DNA from: Dasypus novemcinctus
Lineage: Eukaryota > Chordata > Mammalia > Cingulata > Dasypodidae
Length of the DNA: 64,000 nt
Direction: 5' to 3'
NCBI RefSeq assembly: GCF_030445035.2
Contig: NC_080690.1
Coordinates: 34,870,796 to 34,934,795, forward strand
Within the stretch, counting starts at the first letter, position 1, and every line of letters begins with the position of its first letter. The position numbers were made by a program, and so were the translations under genes. Below the pieces are notes generated by a model. The model was not told where the DNA came from, did not search any database, and saw only the letters and a program-made list of their open reading frames with translations. Positions 49,956-60,400 of the stretch are shown one piece after another.

Positions 49956-50219
49956 TCCTAATTCCAGCTGGGACACCTCAGCCCTGCCCCCAGCACATCA
50001 GGTCTGAAGTTTCTCTAAAGACAGATGTCAGAAAAGGTCAACGCTTTGAGGGCACTGGAGCTTTCCCATTTGGGAGGTACCACCTTCATGAACCACAGGC
50101 CTAGATGCCTGCAGCCCCGCCTGCCATGGGCTCCTGCATCTTAACGTTCAGGTCCAATCCTTCATGGTCAAGGTCTCCCTCCCTGATGTTCCACTCCCAC
50201 GTCGCCCACAGTGTGGCCA

Positions 50220-50735
50220 TTTGAAATTATTGGATGAACACCAAAGAAGAGAAAGATGATGTTTTTACAATCATTTCTTCCTGTGGGTGTGATCCACTTT
50301 GAACTTGAGTAGAGAAGTTCAAAGCATGACCGTCAGTAGAGAGGCCTTTGATTAGATGACTTAATAAGAGCACTCGAGGGTCTTGATTGGACTATGTCAG
50401 TGAGGCCTGACTCAGGTCGAGTCTCCCCCGACCGCCCTCGCTGGCACTGATACAAGCAAAAACACAGAGAGAGAAACAGACAGAGGCAGGGAAAGCACAC
50501 CGCCATGTGTGATCCTGCCGTGCCAAGCCTGAGCGAGGAGGCCCAGAAGAGAGCAGCCCCATCCCAGCTTTGCTGAGAGCTACAGAAGAGCAGAGGCCTC
50601 GGCAGAGACCCACGGCCATTTAGCTTTACCTCGTGGCAGCTGACTTTGGTGGGAAAGCACCTGTCACCATGCCTCGAGTTGGACTTTTCATGTTCTTACA
50701 GCTTTGACCCCAAAGAAATCCCCTAACCTAAAAAA
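50220..50735 (+). mobile_element. LTR fossil of xenarthran-type MaLR/ERVL family
   Basis: gaggcctttgattagatgac, gggtcttgattggactatgt, ctgatacaagcaaaaacaca, then gcagctgactttggtgggaa and a tcttacagcttt end. I recall related copies as common in armadillo. Marks the start of the GC-rich part of the window. Confidence 0.55.
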
Positions 50736-52375
50736 ACCCACTGCTGGTACTTTGCAACGGCCGCCCTTGGGCCAAGGAAAACACTCGGCCTGTGTGGGGC
50801 CTGGCCCGGCACAGCCGTGCTCACCCTGCCCACCAGTCAGCCTGCTCCTCCCACCATGCCCGCCACCCCCCACCTGCACCAATCCAGGGACTCCCCGTGC
50901 TGTCCACAGCCCCAGGTAGCCTGCCTTGACTTGTCCGCTCTGGAGTGGGCGACTTTCCGTGTGCCCACGGCACCTTCTCCTCGTCTTTGTGTCAGCAGTG
51001 ACCATATTCTTATGCCCCAATCTGCCCCTCCCCAGCTGTCAGCTCTAGCAGGGCCCAGACAGTGCCTGACTCCCTGTCCCCGGTGCCAACCCCTCAGAAG
51101 GCACCCCATAAAGGTTTGTGGAGCAACTGCATGACTGGGAGGCAGTGGGAAGAGAAGAGATTTGGAAGCTTTCCAGCATGACCTCTGAGCTGGAGACCAT
51201 CAAGCTGGTGACCGCAGGCCTTTGAGCCCCGAGGAGGAGGATAGGACCTTAAGGCCAGAAGTTGTCTGGGCACTGACCTTCCCGACCAACTGCTTGACTC
51301 TTACACTGGACGTGCAGGCAGCACGGTCAACAGGGAGGTGACCGTACACCCACCGTGTTCAGAGCAGGACGCCGAGGCCGGCCTCCTTACCGTGGAGGTG
51401 CTCGGGGACCCAGGCCTGGGTGTGGGGAGAGCTCGTGCCCCTTCGGCAGCCCCCAGCTCTACCGTACTGTGTGCCATGGCCAGAAGCCCTCCTGGGGTGC
51501 CCCCCCACCGTGCATTCCAGCTCCACAGGAACCTCATTCAGCCTTAAGCAGGTGAGGCCTTGCCCACCCCAGAGCCCCTGCCCGCAAGGCTATTCCCTGT
51601 AACCCACCACCTGCTTGGGCTCTTCTGCAAAGCACAGCCTTTGGAGTCAGAGTGTCCAGGGTGGAAAACACACAGCTGGAGCAGGTCACGGTCCTGTGTC
51701 GGGATCGCAGACCCCACATTTTCTAGAAGGCCAAAGGAAGCCATGATGGCCAGCTCGGGCGGGTGTGTTGGGGTTGAAGAGTTGGTGTGAAGCCTCGAAA
51801 GAGCTTCGACTCAGGAGGTCCCTTGCCCCAGCGAGCACGCCAGGGGCAAGGCCCCGCTCAGGAAGAGGGGCGGGCAAGAGCAGGGACTGTGAGCCCACCT
51901 CGGAGGCTGGGCTTGCTCTCCCGGAGCTGCAGGACTTGAGTGCCAGAGCTGCCTGCTCACCGTCCACGGGGGCAGGGGCAGGTGGCCCAGAGGGCTCCTT
52001 AGCAGCAGCGAGTGCCCCGACCCTCAGCGCTAGGGGCCCACCCGGCATCCGCCCTGGGCTCCCCTGCCCCTCTTATATCCCCCTCAGCTCTGCTAGAGAC
52101 GGGGTGGGTTCAGGTGCCCTGGGTCTTCTCAGGGAGGACAGGAGGAGGCAGAGGGGCAGGAGCACAGGGCTGACCTGCCTTCTCCCCTGCACAGACTCCC
52201 AAGGCTGTGCCTGCCTCCAGGTCCACTCCAGGTGCGCCGTCTGCTGGCACGTGAGAAAATGAAAAATCAGTAAGAGAGACTTTTCCGGCCTTCAGAGATT
52301 CCCTCCCCACGGCTCTAAGAAGCAGGTCTGCCACCAATTCCTGAGTCCAGAGCCCAGTTTTGAGCAAGTAGCAGG
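50736..52375. other. GC-rich intergenic DNA upstream of the L1 and the RALGDS-like gene
   Basis: Clear rise in GC and CpG. A 165-codon frame (51765-52262, plus) is rich in Ala, Gly, Ser and Arg but has no motif, no splice support and no similarity that I recognise. Long frames here are expected by composition. No exon of the RALGDS-like gene was recognised. Confidence 0.5.
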
Positions 52376-52503
52376 GCCCATCCTAACAATCCACGTCCAG
52401 ATTGAGGCAAGAATCAAAGAGCAGTGGTACTACACAACTTCCCACCACTCCATCCCTACCAAAGAAAAAAAGGGAGCATCTGAGTACATCACATCCTCAT
52501 CAG

Positions 52504-52938
52504 ATGCCCAGACATCAGCAAAAAATTATGGGCCCTACTAAGAAAATGGAAGGCAAGGCCCAAGAAAAGGAACACACCAAAACCCCAGAAGAGATGCAGG
52601 ATTTGAGAGGTCTCATTGGCAAGATGCACACAAATTTCCAAAATCGCAATAATGAGTTGAGGGACAATGTGGCTAAGGAGATAAATGACAACAAGAAGAC
52701 ATTGAGAGAGTGCAAAGACACGTTTGAAATCTTGACCAGCGAAGTGACAGAGCTCATGGGAATGAAAGACAAAAGAGGTGTGATCCATAGCCCATCGGAG
52801 GCACACAATAGCAGACTCGAAATGACAGAAGAGAGAATAAGTGACACCAAAGACAGAACAAGTGAAATGGAAGGGAGCAAAGAACAGAGAGTGAAAAGAA
52901 TAGGAAAGGACTTAGCAGGGGCTCAGAGAGTTGAATGA
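52504..52938 (+). pseudogene. L1 ORF1 N-terminal fragment
   Basis: 145 codons open in one frame, rich in Lys, Glu and Arg with heptad-like spacing. This is the L1 ORF1 coiled-coil segment, not a host gene. A shift near its end moves the remaining ORF1 sequence into another frame. Confidence 0.7.
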
Positions 52939-52984
52939 CAACGCGAGACACAGACACGTACACGTCACAGTCATTCCAGAAGGA

Positions 52985-53026
52985 GAAGAGAAGGGAAAAG
53001 GGGGAGAAGAGAAGGGAAAAGGGGGA
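52985..53026 (+). repeat. Two tandem 21-bp units in the L1 ORF1 remnant
   Basis: The purine-rich unit agaagagaagggaaaagggg (plus one g) occurs twice in a row. A 21-base step keeps the frame, so it is a local slippage duplication. Confidence 0.75.
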
Positions 53027-56000
53027 GAAAGAGTCTTTGAGGAAAAACGAATGGAAAAATTTCCCCACTCTCGTGGAAGCAATGAACTTGCGAGGCCAAG
53101 AAGTGCACCCCATTCAAAATAAATTCAAAGAGACCTCCTCCAAGACACATACTGCTCAGAAGGTCAAATGTCAAAGACAAAGAGAAAATTCTCAGAGCAG
53201 CAAGGGAGAAGCAAACCATGACTTACAAGGATGCCCAGTAAGACTGCATGCGGATTTCTCTTCAGAAACCACGAAGGCGAGAAAACAGAGGCATGATAAA
53301 ATTAGGACAGTGAAGGAGAAAAACCACTGGCCTAGAATTCTTTATCCCGCAAAATTGTCCTTCCGATAGGAGGGCGAGTATAAACCACTCACAAAGAAAC
53401 AGAAACCAAGAGACTTTGCCAAGAAGAGAATCCACCTTTGCAGGAAATAGTAAAAGAAGCCTCAGAACCTGAGATCAAAAGACAGGAGAGAGAGAGGCCT
53501 GGAGAAGAGCAGAGAAGAAAGACTAGCAGAATGGCTAACCCAAAGAGTAAGAAGACAGGCAAAAATAGCATACGACCTAAGAAAACCCAAGACTAAAATG
53601 GTGGAAGTAAATAATGCATTTAAAGCAATATCATTGAAGGTGAGTGGATTAAACTCCCCAGTCAAAAGGTACAGGCTGACGGAATGGATAAAAAAAGCAT
53701 GAGTCATCCATCTGCTCCTTTGTAGACCCAGGGCTACAAAACGGCTGAAAGTGAATGGTTGGAAAAAGATACTCCATGCAAACAATCACCAAAAAGAGCA
53801 GGGGGAGCTAGACTGCTCTGAGGCAAAACAGACTTTAATGCAAAAAGTTATGAGAGATAGAGAATATATGAATAAAAGGGACCATCCACCAGGAAGCAAT
53901 CAGTCATAAATATCTATGTAGCTAACCAGTGTAGCCCAAAATACATGGGACAAACTCTGGCAAAACTCAAGGGAGAAATAGACATCTCTATAAGGACTGT
54001 TGGAGACTTCAATGCCCCACTCATATCATGAGATAGAACAATTAGACTGAAGAGCAACAAGGAATGGGAGAAATTGAACAGCATGATCAACGATTGAGAC
54101 CTAATAGACATCTACAGAAGGCTGCATCCCAACTCAGTGGGTTCTGCATTCTTCTCAAGTGCCCATGGATCTTTTTCCAGGAGAGACCACATGTTAGGGT
54201 ACAATGCAGCTTTCAATCAATAGAGAGAGATTGAAATGAATCAAAGCATCTTCTGAGATCAGAATGGAATGAAAGTGGAAATCAGTCATAAACAGGACCA
54301 AAGTCAATTCACCAAGGTGTGGAGGCCAAAGAACACATCCTTACATAATCAGTGGGTCCAAGAGGAAATCGCCAGTGAAGTCAATCTTTTGAGACAAAGA
54401 AATATGAGAACACAACTTATCAAAATGTAGGGGATACAGCAAAAGCAATCTTGGGAGGGAAAATTAGAGCCTTCATTGCTGACATGAAAAACCAAGAAAG
54501 AGGTAAATGCAAAGATTGAACTGAATGCCTAGAGAAACTAGAAGGAGAAGAGCAAGCCAATCCCAAAACAAGCAGGAGGAAAGAAAGAAAGAAAAATGAG
54601 AGCAGAAATCAATGAAATTGAGAACTACCACCACAAACAATAGAGCAAATCAACAAAACCTAAAGCTGGTTCTTTGAGACAAACCCCTAGCCAGAATAAC
54701 CAAAAACAAAAGAGAGAAGATGCAAATAATTGGAATCAGAAATGAATGAAAGAGGGGACGTTGTGATTGACCCCACAGAAATGAAAAGGATCGCAAAAGG
54801 ATATTATGAGAAGCTGCATGCCAACAAAGTAGACAACCTGGATGAAACGGACAAATTCCTAGAAATGCACAAACAACCTACACTGACGCTACGAGAAATA
54901 GAATATCTTAACAGACCATCACAGTGAAAGAGATAGAATCCATCATCCCAAATCTCCCAGCCAAGAAGAGTCCGGGGTCAGATGTCTTCCCAGGTGAATT
55001 GTACCAAGCATTTAGAAAAGAATGAACACCAATCCTGTTTAGACTCTTCCCAAAAATTGAAGAGGAGGGAAAATGACCCAAGACAGTTGATGAAGCCAAC
55101 GTCAACCTAATACCAAAGCCAGGTAAAGATACCACAAGAAAAGAAAATTAGAGACCAATCTCTCGAATGAACATCAATGCCAAAACTCTCGACAAATTAC
55201 TTGCCAGTAGAATCCACGAGCATATCAAAAGACTTATACATCATGGTCAGGTGGGATTTATTCCTGTCATGCAAGTCTGGTTCAACATAAGGAAATCAAT
55301 CCAAGAGGAAAAACACATCATCATCTCAATCGATGCAGAAAAGGCATTTGACAAAATCCAGCATCCTTTTTCAGATACAAACTTCAAACAATAGGAATAG
55401 AAGGAAAGTTCCTGAATATGATAATGGGTATAGGTGGAAAACCCGCAGCCATGATGTGCTCATGGACTGGAAGAATAAATATCATGAAGATGTCAATCTT
55501 TCCCAAACCGATTTATAGATTCAATGCAGTACCAACCAAAATTCCAACAGCCATTTTACAGAATCAGAAAAGGCCATTACCAAATTCATTTGGAAGGGAA
55601 AGTGCATCCAAATCGCCAAAATCATTCTGAACAAGAAGAGCGACATGGGAGCAATTTCACTGTCTGGCCTTCAAAGGTATTACAAAGCTACAGTGGTCAA
55701 AACAGGAAGGTAGCGGCATAAAGATAGACACATCTATTGGTGGAATGGAATTGAGAATCCAGAAAAACAGGTGACTCAATAGAGGAAGATATTTGGAAAT
55801 CACATGTCTGATAAGGGTCTAAGATCCAGGATCTATAATGAGACGTTTACATCTCAACAATAAAAGGAGAAATAATCCAATTTAAAAATGAGCAACAGAC
55901 TTGAGTAGATGTTTGTCCAAAGAAGAAATACAAATGGCAAAAAAACACATGGAAAAAATGTTCAAGATCTCTTCTGATTAAGGCAATGCAAATTAAAACC

Positions 56001-56560
56001 CACAAGGACTTATCATTTCACACCTATCAGAATGGCCACTATTCCAAAGGACAGAGAACTCCAAGTGCTGGAGAGGCTGTGGAGAGATAGGAACACTTCT
56101 TCCTGGTTGGCTGCTGGCAATGCAGGACGGTCCAGCCACTGTGGAGGACTGTTTGGCAGTCCCTCAAGAAGTTGAAAATAGACTTGCCATGTGACCCTGC
56201 AGTACCACCACTGGGTCTATAGCCAGAAGAACCAAGAGCAGTGACATGAACAGACATCTGCACATCGATTTTCGCAGTGGCATTCCTTATGATTGCCAAA
56301 AGTTGGAAACAACCCAGGTGTCCATTGATGGATGAGTGGAAAAACAAGCTGGTGAATTCACCCGAGGAAAAGTTATGCAGCAGTAAGAAGAAATGAATTG
56401 TCAAGAAGAAGACAACATGAATGACCCTGGATGAGATTCTTTTAAGTGAAGCCAGCCAGACACAAAAGAACTAGTACCATAGGATTGTGTTATGATGAAC
56501 CAAATAGACTGTGTAACATACTGTACGATAAAAAACAATTGCTATGTAGCCAGTCCATGC

Positions 56561-57355
56561 AATTGCGAGTTGTACAGTTTTATTCAATTGTGCTTGCTTT
56601 TTCTTTTTAGATGATTGCTTCTATCTCCAATTCTTAAGTGGACAAGATAGAGTTAGAAATAATCAAGGCAATGGGAAGCCTCTGGCAGGATTGGTGGCAC
56701 AGCCACCATGTCTGACTTTGGTCTCATTTCCACCTCATCACGGGCCAGATGGAGACAGCAACCCAGGAGTGCAAGTGGGTCTCCTCAGACCATGCGGCCC
56801 TCCCCCAGCCCTGTGTGGAGTTGGACTCGGGGTTCCGTCCGTCCCCTTCCTACTTCTCTTGTGTCTGAGTGTGTGCATTAGCTCCATGTGAAACCAGACT
56901 CTGGGGCTCACAGTGTCCGCCCCCCGTGGACATGACTCTGTCCCAGGAAGCTGATGCTAGAATGGATCCCACTGTGTGGTGAGGAGACTGGGGGTGAGCC
57001 CCAGTGACTAGCCTGGGCTCCCCAAAATGGAAAGGACAGAGCAGCAGGCTTTGAACCCAGCTGGGTCTCCCCCGAGCTGGGGCCCGAGCTGCCTGCAGCC
57101 TTCCCAGGGAGTTGTGGGGGGGACGTGTTGGCGAACAGCGTCCAGGGAACAAGGCGATCCAGGAGAGGGGATGGACAGACAGCCGTGAGAGGGACTTTGG
57201 CGGGGTTCTTACAGTTGAAGGGTCCAGGGGAAATGACCTAAGGAGGTGACCTCACTTCCTCGGTGACAGAACTTGGAACCCTGGTATCCAGGCACCCAGA
57301 TTCCACAGGCAGCCCCTTCCCAGCTCACTTGGCAGGAGACGCTCGAGAGAGCAAC
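56561..57355. other. Region between L1 and first recognised exon; possible promoter or 5' UTR
   Basis: GC-rich from about 56690. No TATA-like element stands out. The 5' untranslated exon and promoter of the RALGDS-like gene may be here or further upstream; nothing in the sequence settles it. Confidence 0.35.
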
Positions 57356-57496
57356 ATGTTCTCCTGCTGCGTTGCGCAACCCCGAGGCTCCAGCCCCAAC
57401 CAAAGTGGGAATGAATCCCCTTGCCATCGCTTCCGACATTGTCTCAGGCCTCAGCCACGGAGCCACTGGCCATCGGCACCCAGGAGGCACCCAGAG
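57356..57496 (+). CDS. RALGDS-like gene, first coding exon (47 codons)
   Basis: Opens MFSCCVAQPRGSSPNQSGNE and ends HPE before donor gtgaca, phase 0. The paired cysteines at 4-5 could be palmitoylated; that is inference. The rest is Arg/His/Pro-rich. The open frame continues upstream to about 57263 without another ATG, so the start at 57356 is favoured. The assignment rests on phase compatibility and on a remembered likeness to MFSCC-starting RALGDS-like predictions in other mammals. Confidence 0.65.
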
Positions 57497-60400
57497 GTGA
57501 CATGGGGTGGCCCAGGGGAGCCAGTTGAGCACAGGCCACCACTGTGCTCCTCCTGGGCAGACCCACGTCCATCCTCTTCCCAGGGTGTGGGGGTGTGGAC
57601 AGGGGGACCACTGCGGGCAGGAGCGGTTGTCAGGGTTGGGGACCCTGACGGCCTTCCCTGTCCCCTGCCAGGTCACGGGTGGGGGTTGGAAGAGGCAGCT
57701 TGGGGACATCCATGTGGACCGTGTCTTTCCTGAGCCTCGAGCTCCCCTGTTCTCTCCACCGGGCTCGGGGGAAGGCAGATCTTACCTGGGCCTGCCCTGG
57801 GTCCCGGCCCAATGGAGGGCCAGCTTCCCCTGTGGGGGAGGACAGGCCCCTCGCTGATGCCCCTTGGCCTGGCCACCGGGCACTGTGTTCGCAGAGCTCC
57901 ACACAGGTGGTCGGCGAGGAGCTGGAGGAGGGGCTCGCCTACACTGTCTCTCTGAGAAAGGTGCCGGTCCATCGGGGCCCTGGCCAGGGCCGGTGCTGGT
58001 TCCAGGTGAGAGCAGGTGCAGTGGGAAGGGGGGCCCGAAGCAGCCGGGGAGCACCCCAGGGCCGTGTTCCACCTTGACCACCGCCTGAACGCTCTTCAGG
58101 GCTTTCCCACCCGAGTGGCCCCATATCCTGCTTCCCAAGGAAACTGGGACCCCACCGTTACCAGCACACTGCCACTCCACAGATGGGGGAAGGTCACTGC
58201 ACACGTGGAGAGGGGCGGGAGAGGGTCTTTAGCGCAGGATTCCCATCAGGGCCAGCTGGAGGTGGGCACGCCGTAGACACGTGCGCGTGGTGCTGCTGTG
58301 TTTGCGAGTCCCCTCCTCAGCCCCACGTCCCCGGCAGCATCTCCATGACTGTCCTTGCCCATCTGCTCCGAGCCGTCCAGCTCTCCTGCTGAGGAGGGTT
58401 CTCGCTGTCTCCCATAAGCACCCCATTAACCTTCCCGGGTAGAAGCTGGGGCCTGCCTCGGCTGCCCAGGATTCCAGGAGGGTGGTGGCTCAGAGCAGCC
58501 TTTCGGCCTTCGTGCCTGCTGGAGCCAAAGGTCCTGTCCCGGGGCCCTGCTGGCTCTGCTGCCCTGGACACCACCCACAGGCCCCCAGGCAGTGGTCCTC
58601 CCGGCCCCGGCAGAGGCTCCAGGAAAGGGCCGGCTGGGCAGAGGACACGCAGACCTCCCTTTCTCCAGCGAGGGCCAGCTGACCTGGTGGAGGGGCAGTG
58701 GCGGGGGACCACCGGCTGTCTTTGGGGGGAGCGTCCCTGCAGCCCCTGGCCCTGGCCCTGGTGTTTCCCTTCCTTGTCCTGATGTGGGGTCGGGGTGGCC
58801 AATGGCATCTCCTTTTCCTCTGGCCCCAGGACAGTGCAGATCAGAAGGTGGTCTTCTGACCAGGAGGGTCTGCAGTTCCCCAAGTTCTGCTCAGACCCTC
58901 GGCCCTGCAGGGGACTTTCTCCCCCAAGGACCCTCCAGGCACCTGCCCTTTCAGGTCAGGGGCCTCGCCTTTCAGGTGTCGGCTCCCCTGCGGTTCCGTG
59001 TGAAGGCCGAGGACCTTTCTCCACTAGGGGCCCGCACGGCCCCTTGGCCGGATCTCACTCAGGGCTCGGGGCAGCAGGTGGGCCCTGGCCCCACCCAGCT
59101 GGCTCCAGGCGCTGTGTCTGACCACCCTGCCCCCTCTGTCCCACCCCAGAGGACGAACGAGGGGGCCCTTGCGAGGGGGGAGAGCCGCACCGTGCTCACG
59201 GTCAAGGCAGGCTGCTGGGAGGCCCTGGCGGAGCATCTGGTGCCCGCCTGGCAGGAGGGCGACTTCAGCTACGTCCGCACCTTCCTGGGGACCTACCGCG
59301 TGTTCGCCTCCACTGAGCAGGTCCTGGACTGGCTGTTCCACCGGTGAGCGCCTGCCCCCACCCGCCCCCTGGGATGCTGCGCCCCCCATGCGCTGGGCAT
59401 CTCAGAAACGCCACTGCAACCGCTGGCCTCAGTTTCCTCCTTGGGAAGGGGGCACCCTGAGGACCAGCCCCTAGGGCTGATTGTAGGACAGACTGGGAGG
59501 ATCCGTGGGAAGGGCCACCCTGAGCCTGGCTCCCGGACAGGGTGGCTGGAGGCGCAGGGCTGCTCCTGGGCAGGACTTCCCTCTGCCCAGGGAAGAGGCT
59601 CTCAGCCTCGCCCCTCCGGACCCAGTTTTCTCATTTCTCAGGGAGGTCTGTGAGCCCTTTCGGGCCTCCAACCTTGGTGTGGTCAGAGCAGGGATCCCTG
59701 TGGGCTGCCAGAGGGCTCCAGGCCTGCCCCAGGTCTGAGGAGGTGTCGCTGAGGGCTCACCCTTCCCCTGGTAGACGGCACATGTCTACTCGGTGCACGC
59801 GCTCCCTTTGGCACCTGGCTTCATGCAGGGGACACCGCAGACCAAGGATCCTGCCTTCTGGGTTCCTTTGGAGGGGGGGACCGCTGGCAATAGGCCGAGC
59901 CATCTTCAGCAGGGGGGACACTCAGCAAGCAGCTGTGACAGCCTCATGGTCTCCCCTAGGTATGGAGGTGACCTCGGTGGGCGGGGTGAGCCTCGTGGAT
60001 GCCTTGACGTGAAAACGTAGGTGCACTTTGGGTGAGGGCGAGGGACTCTCGTGCCCAGACCCCATTGTGGGGAGTCAGGTGGTGTGTGGCGGGGTAGGAC
60101 TGGGCAGGGTCTGGGGCCACGCGTCCTGCATCCCCTGGTCCCGTGGAAGGCTGAGCCCAGAGGGCTTCCCCCTCCCCTTGCCAAGGAGTAAGGAAGCTGA
60201 GGTGGGGTCCTGGGGCACTGTCTGCACAGGAGGCCAGGGGGCTCATTCCTCAGAGAAACCCACCCATCCTCCGCCCCCTCCCAGCCCCCAGGCCCCCAAA
60301 CACCACCTCACGCAGACCCCTGATGGGAGGTGGTGAGCAGCCTGCTGACAATCTGCCGGGGGCCTCAGTCCTGTCTGCCTCCTGCAGGGGTGGCGGGGGA

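Larger units (their letters stand above)
52376..56560 (+). mobile_element. L1 retrotransposon, internally deleted and inactivated
   Basis: ORF1-like frame from ATG 52504 (MPRHQQKIMGPTKKMEGKAQ), with a charged coiled-coil-like stretch, breaks near 52938. It continues in another frame with VRLHADFSSETTKARKQRHD and PRILYPAKLSFR (to about 53345), the ORF1 C-terminal domain. ORF2 pieces follow: the end of the endonuclease (VGDFNAPL near 54000) and the reverse-transcriptase start ([19 protein letters not shown], then [17 protein letters not shown] near 55335). Near 55450 the sequence jumps to [20 protein letters not shown], so the catalytic RT core is deleted. A second gap is near 55770. The C-terminal zinc-knuckle region is recognisable to about 56450. 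Many stops; inactive. The 3' end is approximate. Confidence 0.85.

Noticed and set aside
52402-52938. 178-codon open frame as a host coiled-coil gene
   Set aside because: Continues into L1 ORF1 C-terminal motifs and ORF2 fragments; it is retrotransposon sequence.
58592-59347. 251-codon open frame as a single exon
   Set aside because: Only the last 64 codons (from 59150) resemble the REM domain, exactly after a good acceptor site; the rest is open intron.
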